Origin: CAYMCQ01 sp964389025
Lineage (GTDB): Bacteria > Verrucomicrobiota > Verrucomicrobiia > Limisphaerales > CAYMCQ01
DNA: 35,702 bases
Assembly: GCA_964389025.1 (NCBI GenBank)
Contig: CAYMCQ010000038.1
Span: 1 to 35,702 of the forward strand
Direction: 5' to 3'
Below, piece after piece: positions 14,880-22,331 of the stretch; the stretch's first letter is position 1, and each line of letters begins with the position of its first letter. The notes beneath the pieces were generated by a model that did not search any database, was not told the origin of the DNA, and worked only from the letters and a program-made list of their open reading frames with translations. The translations under genes were made by a program, and so were the position numbers.

Positions 14880-15725
14880 TCATTTCGGCCAGCGCAATTG
14901 CAAATGCACCCGCGCGACATCGCCCATGTAATCTCCTGTCCGGTATTGTCCGGCCGCCTGAGTGATGTGTTCGCAGGCCTGCTGGTCATTGCCGACTGCT
15001 TCGAAATACAAACCGAGATACAGGTGCGCGTAGAATAACTGGCGCGTGAGTTGTGCCGGCGTCGGCGTGCCAGCGACGGCGGCTTTCAGAACATCCTCCG
15101 GTTTGACTTTGTTGGCGAAGAGCGCGTGGACTTCCATCATGGGCACGCGGGCGTCACCTTTGATCGGGATCAGCGCGGCCCGGGCTTTTTCCACACCGGC
15201 AGCTCGCGCGAGACAGAGGAAATGCCAGACCGCATTTTCCACGTCGTTGGGATTCACAGTCTGATGCAACTCAAACTGCTTCCGACCCTCCTCAAAACGC
15301 CCCGCGTAATAAAGCGAAATCCCGCGTTGCCAGTGATACGGTGCCTGCTGGGGCATCAACTTGAGAAACTCGTCAAAGTCGGCAAGGGATTCCTTGATGT
15401 GGCCGAGTTTGAAATGTTCGCCGCCGCGATGTTGCCAGGCATCGGGGAGGCGCGGGTCGAGTTTGATGGCTTGATCGTAATCGGCGATGGCTTTGGCCGG
15501 CTCGCGGTTTTCTTCGCGGAACCTGGCGCGGATAAAGTAGCCGCGCGGATTCTGTGGCTCGACGGTGATGGCCCGGGTCGCCAGTGTTATCGCGTCATCG
15601 TGCTTGCCCGTGGCGAAAGCGGCCCGGGCCTGGTTCTGCAATTCCTCAAAGCTGTCCTTCTCGGCAGCGATGCCGCTGCTCGCTGTCAAGAAACTCAGAA
15701 CCGTGACTGCGAAAATGAATCTCAT
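14880..15725 (-). CDS. Secreted tetratricopeptide-repeat protein
   Basis: A 281-residue protein with a signal peptide (MRFIFAVTVLSFLTASSGIAAE) that supports ATG 15725 rather than the upstream in-frame start at 15773. The next ~150 residues contain four TPR units with the usual A/G, Y and A/P positions: AITLATRAITVEPQNP, AIADYDQAIKLDPRLP, SLADFDEFLKLMPQQ and GRKQFELHQTVNPND. A second half, with ARAAGVEKARAALIPIKGD and later helices including YAHLYLGLYFEAVGND, resembles NlpI-like TPR proteins. It probably acts as a periplasmic scaffold; no partner can be named. It is convergent with the xylose isomerase gene, 49 bases away. Confidence 0.85.
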   Translation of the reverse strand: MRFIFAVTVLSFLTASSGIAAEKDSFEELQNQARAAFATGKHDDAITLATRAITVEPQNPRGYFIRARFREENREPAKAIADYDQAIKLDPRLPDAWQHRGGEHFKLGHIKESLADFDEFLKLMPQQAPYHWQRGISLYYAGRFEEGRKQFELHQTVNPNDVENAVWHFLCLARAAGVEKARAALIPIKGDARVPMMEVHALFANKVKPEDVLKAAVAGTPTPAQLTRQLFYAHLYLGLYFEAVGNDQQACEHITQAAGQYRTGDYMGDVARVHLQLRWPK

Positions 15726-15769
15726 ACGCTCAAGCTTTGATAGCCCACAAAATTGAGGCAAGGTCAATA

Positions 15770-16579
15770 TCAAGGTCGGGCTTGCAAAGAGCTCAACCTA
15801 GCCAGCATCCTGCTGTCGAGATCGGCGGGGTCTTGATACCAGTAGGCTATCCGACTCCCGTCGGTGTTCCAACTGTGGAAATAATACATTTTATCAAACT
15901 TGGCCCAGGACGCCGAGCCATTCACATAGACCTGGTTGCCGCCCACGGGCAGATTTTTCGCGCCACGATGAGGCGGCATATTCTCGTAGGCGGTATAGCG
16001 TCCGCCTCCCCACTTGCCGTCTATCTTCATAACCGTGTCGGCAGCGATGCACCACCCGGGCTTTGAAGCGCCAAGTTTGACGGGGCTGCGCGACGGGAAC
16101 GAACCGAAGGGAGTGCTCCATATCTTGATCCCCCCAAAGTATTGGTAGCCGATCACGAATTGGGGGTAACTGGCTTCGTAGGTTGGAAACCCCGGTCGGT
16201 TCGGGCAGGTCCAGATGGAATTCGCGTTGGTCAGGATGTTCAACCCCAGGCTTCCCCACAGGGCGCGCTCCGGCGGGTTGAGGCAGACTTGCACCTCCGC
16301 CCCCCGCGCCTCGACCAACTTGTCACTGTTGTCGCCCGCGTAGAGGAAACAGCCGATGCCGATCTGCCTCAAATTGTTCAGACACTGGATCCGTTTGGCT
16401 CTCTCTTTGGCCTTGCTCAACGCAGGCAACAGCAAGCCCGCCAGAATGGCGATAATGGCGATGACGACGAGCAATTCAATCAAAGTGAAACCCGGGCGAC
16501 CTCGGCGGGTGGAAAGTGCAGGAGTGGAAAGCCTGATGTTCACATCGTTGGTTTGTAGGTGAAAGGCTGACCCTCGCAC
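15770..16579 (-). CDS. Type II secretion/type IV pilin-like pseudopilin
   Basis: A 269-residue protein with the prepilin motif RPGFTLIELLVVIAIIAILAGLLLPALSKAKERA (Gly then Phe at the cleavage point, Glu at +5) starting near residue 29. The C-terminal globular part holds four cysteines, aromatic residues, and PPHRGAKNLPVGGNQVYVNGS, which resembles the H-x-G-G-x-N-xx-F-xDG end of the verrucomicrobial/planctomycete 'xenosortase-like' pseudopilins. These proteins are numerous in this phylum and their role is poorly known. The first possible start is GTG 16579; GTG 16543 would give a shorter leader. It shares its strand with the TPR gene, 44 bases downstream. Confidence 0.85.
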   Translation of the reverse strand: MRGSAFHLQTNDVNIRLSTPALSTRRGRPGFTLIELLVVIAIIAILAGLLLPALSKAKERAKRIQCLNNLRQIGIGCFLYAGDNSDKLVEARGAEVQVCLNPPERALWGSLGLNILTNANSIWTCPNRPGFPTYEASYPQFVIGYQYFGGIKIWSTPFGSFPSRSPVKLGASKPGWCIAADTVMKIDGKWGGGRYTAYENMPPHRGAKNLPVGGNQVYVNGSASWAKFDKMYYFHSWNTDGSRIAYWYQDPADLDSRMLARLSSLQARP

Positions 16580-16699
16580 TCAGAATATTCAAGGTCAATT
16601 TGGTGGGTGAATTACAGACGCTGATCAAGTGATCATCGCGGGCGTTCTCAAACGCCTTCTACGGACTGATCGGAAATTGCCTGCTTGACGCTCCGCGGT

Positions 16700-17968
16700 T
16701 CATTTATTAATCGCGTCGTAGATGGGGCCTTTCACCGCCGTTTCGAGCAGCAGGGAAAAAGGAAGTGTCTGCTCCATGGTCACAACCACAAGGTCATCCT
16801 TGGGCGAACCCCAATAATGCGTGCTCGCCATGCCGCCCCAGCCGTATTCGCCCACACGACCCGGCGCGCCGTCGGTGGATTCAACACGCACGGAGAAGCC
16901 AAGTCCAAAGCCGACCCCGGGACGCTTCACGATGCTCATGGAAATGGGCATGACCTCGGCGGGCAACTGGTTGTGCGTCATCAACGCCACCGTCTCGGGT
17001 TTCAGGATGCGCGTGCCTAGGAGTTCGCCGCCCTGCGCGATCATTTGCAGGAACCTCATGTAGTCGCGCGTGGTGGAAACCAGTCCGCCGCCGCCGGACA
17101 GGAACTTGGGCTTGTTGAGAAACGAGCTTGCGGTCTGGGTTTCCGCAGGCTTGAGATTCCCGCTGCCATCAGAGTTGTAAATGGCAGCGAAGCGCTCCAC
17201 CTTTTCGCGCGGCACATAAAAGCCGGTATCCTTCATGTCCAATGGCTCGAAGAGGCGCTTTTGCAGGAAGGCGTCAAAGGTCATGCCGGAGGCGACCTCG
17301 ATCACCCGACCGAGAACATCCGACGCGACGCTATACACCCATTTGGTGCCGGGGTCGTATTGCAATGGAATTTTACCGAGCTTTTCACACATGGCCTTGA
17401 GGTCTTCATTTGGGTTCAAGACCTTCGCTTCACGATAAAGCCGGTCAACGGGTGAGTCCCCGAAAATACCATAGGTCAGACCGGCGGTGTGGCGCATCAG
17501 ATCGCGGATGGTTGGCTCGCGACTTGGCGCGACGTTGCCGGACTCTTTCCACACTTTGAGACCTTTGAAATCCGGCACATACTTGGAAACCGGATCGTCG
17601 AGTCCTATTTTTCCTTCATCACAAAGCATCAAGGCGGCGGCTGTCGTGATGGCTTTGCTCATGGAGTAGATGCGGAAAATGGCGTCCCGGCGCATCGGTT
17701 TGTCCGCCTCCAGGTCCATCTTGCCGAAAACGTTGAAGTAAACCACCTGCCCGCGTTGGGCGATCATCACCGTCGCGCCTGCCAGTTTTTTTTGCCGGAT
17801 CAGATCTTCGACCACACTATCCACCTTCCCCAATTTCGCGGACCACTTGTCGGCGCTCTCGGACGTAACGAAAGGCAGTTCACGAGCGGCGACGCCAAGT
17901 GCGAGGCAAGGGGCGGCGAGGAGGAAAAATAATTTGCTGATAGGAAATAGTTTTTGGATCGGGTTCAT
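16700..17968 (-). CDS. Serine hydrolase, beta-lactamase class C / esterase family
   Basis: A 422-residue exported protein with a signal peptide (residues ~1-29, ending LALGVAARE). The nucleophile motif SMSK is at residues 102-105 within IFRIYSMSKAITTAAALML, and the second motif tyrosine stands in KWVYSVASDVLGRVIE. The usual KTG box is replaced by a GWGGMASTHYW segment, as in esterase- and D-aminopeptidase-like members. RDLMRHTAGLTYG is the typical post-nucleophile motif. The family includes penicillin-binding proteins, EstB-type esterases and lactamases; substrate cannot be assigned. ATG 17968 is preferred over an upstream TTG at 18004 because it starts the signal peptide properly. Confidence 0.88.
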   Translation of the reverse strand: MNPIQKLFPISKLFFLLAAPCLALGVAARELPFVTSESADKWSAKLGKVDSVVEDLIRQKKLAGATVMIAQRGQVVYFNVFGKMDLEADKPMRRDAIFRIYSMSKAITTAAALMLCDEGKIGLDDPVSKYVPDFKGLKVWKESGNVAPSREPTIRDLMRHTAGLTYGIFGDSPVDRLYREAKVLNPNEDLKAMCEKLGKIPLQYDPGTKWVYSVASDVLGRVIEVASGMTFDAFLQKRLFEPLDMKDTGFYVPREKVERFAAIYNSDGSGNLKPAETQTASSFLNKPKFLSGGGGLVSTTRDYMRFLQMIAQGGELLGTRILKPETVALMTHNQLPAEVMPISMSIVKRPGVGFGLGFSVRVESTDGAPGRVGEYGWGGMASTHYWGSPKDDLVVVTMEQTLPFSLLLETAVKGPIYDAINK

Positions 17969-18073
17969 TTCCAGACAGATTCTGTTTCCAGGAGCAAGTG
18001 TCAATGGTGTTTTGAGATCTTGTTTGCTAGAGTGATTTAAAAAATTCTGTGGCCGAAGATTTTGTCGTTGTGT

Positions 18074-18232
18074 TCTCCCTCACCCCGGCCCTCTCCCGCT
18101 GGGAGAGGGAGAATCGTTCACAGTCGCATCCCGCCCAGGCGGGACGGCAGGATTTGCGGGTCAACATCGGAAAAACCAGGGCGCGCCTGCGGTGTTCCCT
18201 CTCCCAGCGGGAGAGGGTTAGGGTGAGGGAGA
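18074..18232. repeat. CCCTCACCC…GGGTGAGGG inverted-repeat element
   Basis: Terminal arms of about 38 bases are nearly perfect inverted copies: the left begins TCTCCCTCACCCCGGCCCTC and the right ends GGGTTAGGGTGAGGGAGA. Each arm itself contains a CTCTCCC-GCTGGGAGAG hairpin. A central hairpin TCCCGCC-CA-GGCGGGA lies between them. It has no open reading frame of note and looks like a short non-autonomous element. Confidence 0.8.
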
Positions 18233-18354
18233 GTGATTGGCGCTGATCAGTGGCTACGGCTTAATTTAAACCGCTCTGATCCGGCCAGTGCGCGTGCCTG
18301 GCAGGAGCCACGCGAGCGGTTGCCGTATTTCTGACCGCTTCGTTCCGTGCGCGC

Positions 18355-18387
18355 AAGAAAAGCGGCCTTCGTTTCCGAAGGCCGCTT
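18355..18387 (-). terminator. Rho-independent terminator of the Tat-exported oxidoreductase gene
   Basis: Read on the minus strand, AAGCGGCCTTCG and CGAAGGCCGCTT form a perfect 12-bp stem with a GAAA loop, followed by TTTTCTT. It stands 35 bases after the stop at 18422. Confidence 0.85.
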
Positions 18388-18421
18388 GTGTTTTGTCGGA
18401 TTGATTTTACGAATCTGGCGC

Positions 18422-19837
18422 TCAGGCGTCCCAGCCCTTGCGATTGTTGCGGCGGACGAATTGGGCGGCTTCCGGCAAGTTGGTGGACTTCATGTTCGGT
18501 CCATCCCATTCCATGCGGCGGCCCTCGCCTACGCGCAGCGCGACACAACCCAGCAGAATGATCTCCGTGAGATATGCCGCGATGTCGAAGTTCGAGTAGG
18601 ACGGCGTCCCGTCCTTCATCATCCGGAACCATTCCTGCATATGGCCGGGCGAGCGAGGGATTGATTGCGGAACAGCCGTGCAAGCGTCGTGCTTGTCACC
18701 CGCCACCATCTCTTCCTGACCCTTCATCGCCACGAAGAAGCGGGCTCCGTAGTCATCGGGCGAGAATAGCTTGCCCTTGTCACCGATGATGAGCGCGCCG
18801 GCGGCTGGGAGCACGCCCATGGTGCCGACGATTTCCTTGGTCGCGTCCGCTTCGGGTCGCAGCGGTTTCAGCGCATCGCCGGGGTTCCCGTCATACCACC
18901 AGAATTTCAACGGCGGCAAACCTTCACGCTCTGGAAACTCAAACCGGATGCGGGAGGTCTTCGGGAAGGTCTCCGGGTAAACGCGCGAGGCGAGTTCGCA
19001 CTCGACCACGGTCGGATAACCCAGCTTCAAGGCGCGGAACGGCATGTTGACAGTGTGACAGGCCATGTCGCCCAGCGCGCCAGTGCCGAATTCATACCAG
19101 CCGCGCCACTTGAAGGTGTGATAAACATCCTGCTTGAATGGCCGCTTCGCCGCCGGCCCCAACCAAGAGTCCCAATCCAGATACGCCGGCACAGGATCCT
19201 TGCCTTTGGGACGGTCGAGGGCCTGCGGCCAGACGGGACGATTGGTCCAGACGTGCAGTTCGAGCGGTTTGCCGATCACCCCGGCCTGCACGACTTCGAC
19301 GGCGCGGCGCAAGCCGCTTTCGGCGCTGCCCTGGTTGCCCATCTGCGTGGCCAGCTTTTTCTCCGCTGCCAGCCGGCGCAGGGTGCGCGCCTCGTAAACG
19401 GTTTGCGTGAGCGGCTTCTGGCAGAAACAATGTTTGCCCATCTTCATGGCGCGGGTGGCTGCAAGGCCGTGGTTATGATCGGGCGTCGAGACGGTCACTG
19501 CATCAATGTCCTTGCCCATTTCGTCGAGCAGCTTGCGGTAGTCCTGGAAGCGCTTCGCCTGCGGGAACACCTGTCCCTTCTTTTCCAGCGTGCGCTGGTC
19601 CACGTCGCAGATGGCCACGATGTTTCCGCCGTTCGCCTTCGCGTCGCGGCTGTCGCTGTCGCCTTTGCCGCCCACGCCGATGCAGGCGATGTTGATGCGG
19701 TCGTTGGCGCCCAGCACGCGCCCGACATAGGGAAAGGTGAATGCAGCCGCACCGGCGGCGAGCGAGGTGCGCCGCAGAAATTCGCGACGCGAGACAAAGG
19801 TGGTTTTGAAATTCGATTGTTTAATTTGCGTTTGCAT
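18422..19837 (-). CDS. Gfo/Idh/MocA-family oxidoreductase with Tat signal
   Basis: A 471-residue NAD(P)-dependent oxidoreductase. A twin-arginine signal is present (SRREFLRRTSLAAGAAAF, residues 16-33). The Rossmann motif is INIACIGVGGKG, followed by VAICDVD, VSTPDHNHG and the CFCQKPLTQT segment that replaces the common EKP motif. The C-terminal alpha/beta domain has WYEFGTGALGDMACHTVNMPF, usual in the large exported verrucomicrobial/planctomycete subfamily that acts on sugars or their derivatives. The export signal means it folds with its cofactor in the cytoplasm before translocation. It follows the amidohydrolase gene on the same strand, 71 bases downstream, and the two may act on the same substrate pathway. 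Confidence 0.9.
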   Translation of the reverse strand: MQTQIKQSNFKTTFVSRREFLRRTSLAAGAAAFTFPYVGRVLGANDRINIACIGVGGKGDSDSRDAKANGGNIVAICDVDQRTLEKKGQVFPQAKRFQDYRKLLDEMGKDIDAVTVSTPDHNHGLAATRAMKMGKHCFCQKPLTQTVYEARTLRRLAAEKKLATQMGNQGSAESGLRRAVEVVQAGVIGKPLELHVWTNRPVWPQALDRPKGKDPVPAYLDWDSWLGPAAKRPFKQDVYHTFKWRGWYEFGTGALGDMACHTVNMPFRALKLGYPTVVECELASRVYPETFPKTSRIRFEFPEREGLPPLKFWWYDGNPGDALKPLRPEADATKEIVGTMGVLPAAGALIIGDKGKLFSPDDYGARFFVAMKGQEEMVAGDKHDACTAVPQSIPRSPGHMQEWFRMMKDGTPSYSNFDIAAYLTEIILLGCVALRVGEGRRMEWDGPNMKSTNLPEAAQFVRRNNRKGWDA

Positions 19838-19908
19838 GGTTTGAGTTGACGAATGGTTTGGTTGTCGCTCAAATCAAACCGTTTTCTCGCACGCCAGTCA
19901 ACCGTCAT

Positions 19909-20934
19909 TCATGCACGCAGCCCGAGAAAGCGCACAGCGTTGTTGTAAAACAGGTTGACCCGGTAATCAGGACAACTTTCCGTCGCGACGAGCGAACGAG
20001 CCAGCGCCACCGCGAGCGGATAAAACGGCCAATCCGAACCGAAACAAATCCGGTCGCGGTCGTAATTGTCCAGGATCATTTTCAAATCCGGCGCGGACTG
20101 GCCCGAAATGTCCAGCCAGACCTGCTCTGGAAAATCCCGCGCCACCGCCAGTGTCTCCGCGCGTTTTGAAAGTCCCGTGTGCGCCAGCAGCAACTGCAAC
20201 TTCGGAAAATTTCTCAGCGCGGGACGAAAGCGCTCCGGTTCCGCCTTTGCGCGCAACCACGCCGGCTCCGCGCCCGTGTAACCGCAATGAGCCAGCACCG
20301 GCACGCCGTTCTCCGCGCACCAGTCGAACAGCTTCAACTGATGCGGATGGTCGGCGGCGATGAATTGAAATTCCGGATGCACCTTCACCGCCATGGCGCC
20401 GCGCGAACGCAGATTCTTCAACCGCTCGATCTTCCTTCGTCCCCACGGCCACGGAAAAACCGCGCCGAACGGAATGAACCGCGCGTCCAAAGCCGCCGCG
20501 CGCATCGTGTCCTCGGCGTGGTGCGACAGGATCGGGCCTTCGATCGGCAGCAGACAGGCGTGCTTCACATTGAACCTGTCCATTTCCGCCGAGAAATTTG
20601 CCGCCGTGTGCGTGGCCGAGACGGGCGACAACTTGTAAAGCGATGAGTTGATGTCTTTGCCGAGTTGTTTTTTTTCGACCGGAAACGGGTGTCGCTCCTC
20701 GAACAACACATCCTGATCAACTTCGTAGTCGTAAAAATAAATCAAGTCGGTCCGTGCGCCGTAGTCCACCGGTCGCGCGAAACCGTAGCTCCAGCCTACG
20801 TGCGAATGAATGTCCAGCACCGGAGGCACGCCGGCATCGTTTTTCAACCGCAACTCGCCGGACGTATTTTTCTCAAACCACGGCAGCCGGTTCAACTCCG
20901 ACATCCGTCGAATGTTCAGTGATCGAAAATCCAT
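19909..20934 (-). CDS. Amidohydrolase-2 family metal-dependent hydrolase
   Basis: A 341-residue TIM-barrel hydrolase. The first metal-site motif LDIHSHVGWSYG is near residue 42. Later come VKVHPEFQFI, VLAHCGYTG, LLLAHTGLSKR and the last-strand FGSDWPFYP with the conserved Asp, the arrangement found in uronate isomerase-distant, decarboxylase-like amidohydrolases. The start is well supported: AAGGAG stands 7 bases before ATG 20934. The frame continues upstream to 21105 but without a site or sensible sequence. It probably forms a transcription unit with the downstream oxidoreductase. The substrate is unknown. Confidence 0.88.
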   Translation of the reverse strand: MDFRSLNIRRMSELNRLPWFEKNTSGELRLKNDAGVPPVLDIHSHVGWSYGFARPVDYGARTDLIYFYDYEVDQDVLFEERHPFPVEKKQLGKDINSSLYKLSPVSATHTAANFSAEMDRFNVKHACLLPIEGPILSHHAEDTMRAAALDARFIPFGAVFPWPWGRRKIERLKNLRSRGAMAVKVHPEFQFIAADHPHQLKLFDWCAENGVPVLAHCGYTGAEPAWLRAKAEPERFRPALRNFPKLQLLLAHTGLSKRAETLAVARDFPEQVWLDISGQSAPDLKMILDNYDRDRICFGSDWPFYPLAVALARSLVATESCPDYRVNLFYNNAVRFLGLRA

Positions 20935-21170
20935 TGCTGTTCTCCTTGAACACGATTGGCCGGTGTGGTCTGCTCCAGTTGAGATTTGGGCGGTTTGCAG
21001 GGCACGTTTGACCTTATGCAAACGATCCAAAATCCACCAGCCAAAAGCGGCCGACCCACTCGCTTCTCCGCTGAATAAAAGCTGGCGGCATAGTTCACAG
21101 TCCAATGGTCAGATGACGAAAACTTTCTTTCCTGCGTCGCCGCTATATTCTCTGCGCGACTGAACAGCTT

Positions 21171-22022
21171 ATGAAAAAAATTTCTCTCTTGATCTCACTG
21201 GTTTTCTTTCAGCAACTCACTTCACCTGCCGCTGAATCCTCCAATTCGCTCTGCGTGATGAGTTTCAATCTGCGTTACGCAAGCATGAACCGGCCGAATG
21301 CGTGGCCGGACCGCAGGCCGGTGATGCGCGAATGCATCTTGAAAATGTCGCCGGACATCATGGGCACGCAGGAAGGTGTGTATCCGCAACTCAAAGACAT
21401 CGCGCGCGATTTGCCGGATTACGAATGGATCGGTCTTGGCCGGGATGGCGGAAGCCGCGGCGAATTCATGGCGGTCTTTTATCGCAAGACGCGCTTCGAG
21501 CCGCTGGAGTTCGACCATTTCTGGCTTTCGGACACTCCGGATGTCGTCGGCTCGTCAACGTGGGGCAACACCAATCGGCGCATGGTCACGTGGGTTCGCT
21601 TCTTCGACCGCATCACCAAACGGGATTTTTATTTTTTCAACACGCATTTCGATCACAAAGTCCAGGAAGCGCGTGAGAAAAGCGCGGCGCTGCTGCGCGC
21701 TCGCATTGAAAATCTGAAAACGGATTTGCCGATCATCGTCGCCGGCGATTTCAACGCAGCTGCCGGGGCGAACAAGGCTTACAAGATTTTGACGGATGAA
21801 AAGTTTTTGACCGATACGTGGATCGTGGCTGCCGAGCGCAAAAACGAAGGCATCGGCACATTCAACGGATTTTCCAAAGCGGCACCCGGCGGGCCGCGCA
21901 TTGATTGGATTCTCACGCGCGGAGAAGTTTCAGTTGAGGTTGCAGAAATCGTCACGTTTTCAAAGGACGGTCAGTTCCCAAGCGATCATTTTCCGATTGC
22001 CGCCAGACTGACGCTCAGGTGA
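21171..22022 (+). CDS. Secreted endonuclease/exonuclease/phosphatase-family protein
   Basis: A 283-residue protein with a short signal peptide (MKKISLLISLVFFQQLTSPAAES). The EEP fold is complete: MSFNLRYA, DIMGTQEGVYPQL (the metal-binding Glu), FFNTHFDHKVQEAREKSA, IVAGDFNAAAG, RIDWIL and the C-terminal SDHFPI with the catalytic His. The usual substrates of this exported subgroup are phosphodiesters or phosphate esters outside the cytoplasm. It is divergent from the amidohydrolase gene; the 236 bases between them hold both promoters but I see no repeat. The leu promoter begins 17 bases after its stop. Confidence 0.9.
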   Translation: MKKISLLISLVFFQQLTSPAAESSNSLCVMSFNLRYASMNRPNAWPDRRPVMRECILKMSPDIMGTQEGVYPQLKDIARDLPDYEWIGLGRDGGSRGEFMAVFYRKTRFEPLEFDHFWLSDTPDVVGSSTWGNTNRRMVTWVRFFDRITKRDFYFFNTHFDHKVQEAREKSAALLRARIENLKTDLPIIVAGDFNAAAGANKAYKILTDEKFLTDTWIVAAERKNEGIGTFNGFSKAAPGGPRIDWILTRGEVSVEVAEIVTFSKDGQFPSDHFPIAARLTLR

Positions 22023-22039
22023 CCTCGCCTGAAAAGTCA

Positions 22040-22068
22040 TTGACCTGAGCGGAAACTCTGACTATAAC
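22040..22068 (+). promoter_or_regulatory. Sigma-70-type promoter of the leu leader
   Basis: TTGACC (22040-22045), a 17-base spacer and TATAAC (22063-22068) give a near-consensus promoter. The predicted transcription start, about seven bases further, falls at or next to the GTG at 22075, so the leader peptide would be translated from a leaderless transcript. Confidence 0.7.
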
Positions 22069-22074
22069 TTTCTC

Positions 22075-22143
22075 GTGAACTTGAAGCTGAACCTGCTGCT
22101 TACGAACGCGCTGCTGCTGCGCAGCGTGGCAGTCGGGTTCTGA
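22075..22143 (+). CDS. leuL: leu operon leader peptide
   Basis: A 22-codon frame, GTG to TGA, encodes (M)NLKLNLLLTNALLLRSVAVGF. Eight of the 22 residues are leucine, in two runs of three (22093-22101 and 22111-22119), mostly CTG. It lies between a strong promoter and a terminator hairpin and upstream of leuA, which is the arrangement of ribosome-mediated leucine attenuation. When charged leucyl-tRNA is scarce, the ribosome should stall on the Leu runs and favour the antiterminator. No Shine-Dalgarno site is seen, in keeping with a start at the 5' end. Too short for ordinary gene finders. Confidence 0.8.
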   Translation: MNLKLNLLLTNALLLRSVAVGF

Positions 22144-22201
22144 AGTAATCACGAGATTTCAAACCCCACTGCCGAATCGGCGGTGGGGTTTTTTATTTTT
22201 T
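22128..22201 (+). terminator. Leucine attenuator: antiterminator and terminator
   Basis: The terminator is a 14-bp stem, AAACCCCACTGCCG (22161-22174) with CGGCGGTGGGGTTT (22178-22191), AAT loop, then a T-rich run to 22201. The competing antiterminator is GGCAGTCGGGTT (22128-22139), which is complementary to AACCCCACTGCC (22162-22173) at 11 of 12 positions. A first segment, AACC..CTGC (22090-22099) inside the Leu codons, can pair with GCAG…GGTT of the second. Segments 1:2, 2:3 and 3:4 thus give the classic mutually exclusive set. Confidence 0.8.
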
Positions 22202-22310
22202 AACCACGGATGAACACGGATATACACGGATTCAATTGGAGAAATTGCGCTGACATCAGGCGCAAAGACGGCGTCTTTTTATCCGTGTCCATCCGTGTTC
22301 ATCCGTGGTT
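22202..22310. repeat. AACCACGGATGAACACGGAT inverted-repeat element
   Basis: The left arm (22202-22231) and right arm (22281-22310) are complementary at about 28 of 30 positions; the arms are built of CACGGAT units. A central TTGCGC…GCGCAA hairpin is also present. The element lies between the attenuator and the leuA start, so it makes up most of the leuA 5' leader beyond the terminator. Confidence 0.85.
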
Positions 22311-22331
22311 AAATCCAACTCAGCCCTTTTT

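Larger units (their letters stand above)
18005..18421. other. Intergenic region with an inverted-repeat element and a terminator
   Basis: The 417 bases hold a palindromic element (18074-18232) and the minus-strand terminator of the oxidoreductase gene (18355-18387). I found no gene; the minus-strand frame 18261-18683 is a shadow overlapping the oxidoreductase end. Confidence 0.6.

Noticed and set aside
22075..22201. A T-box or metabolite riboswitch before leuA.
   Set aside because: There is no T-box sequence or specifier-loop architecture, and the Leu-rich leader peptide explains the structure.
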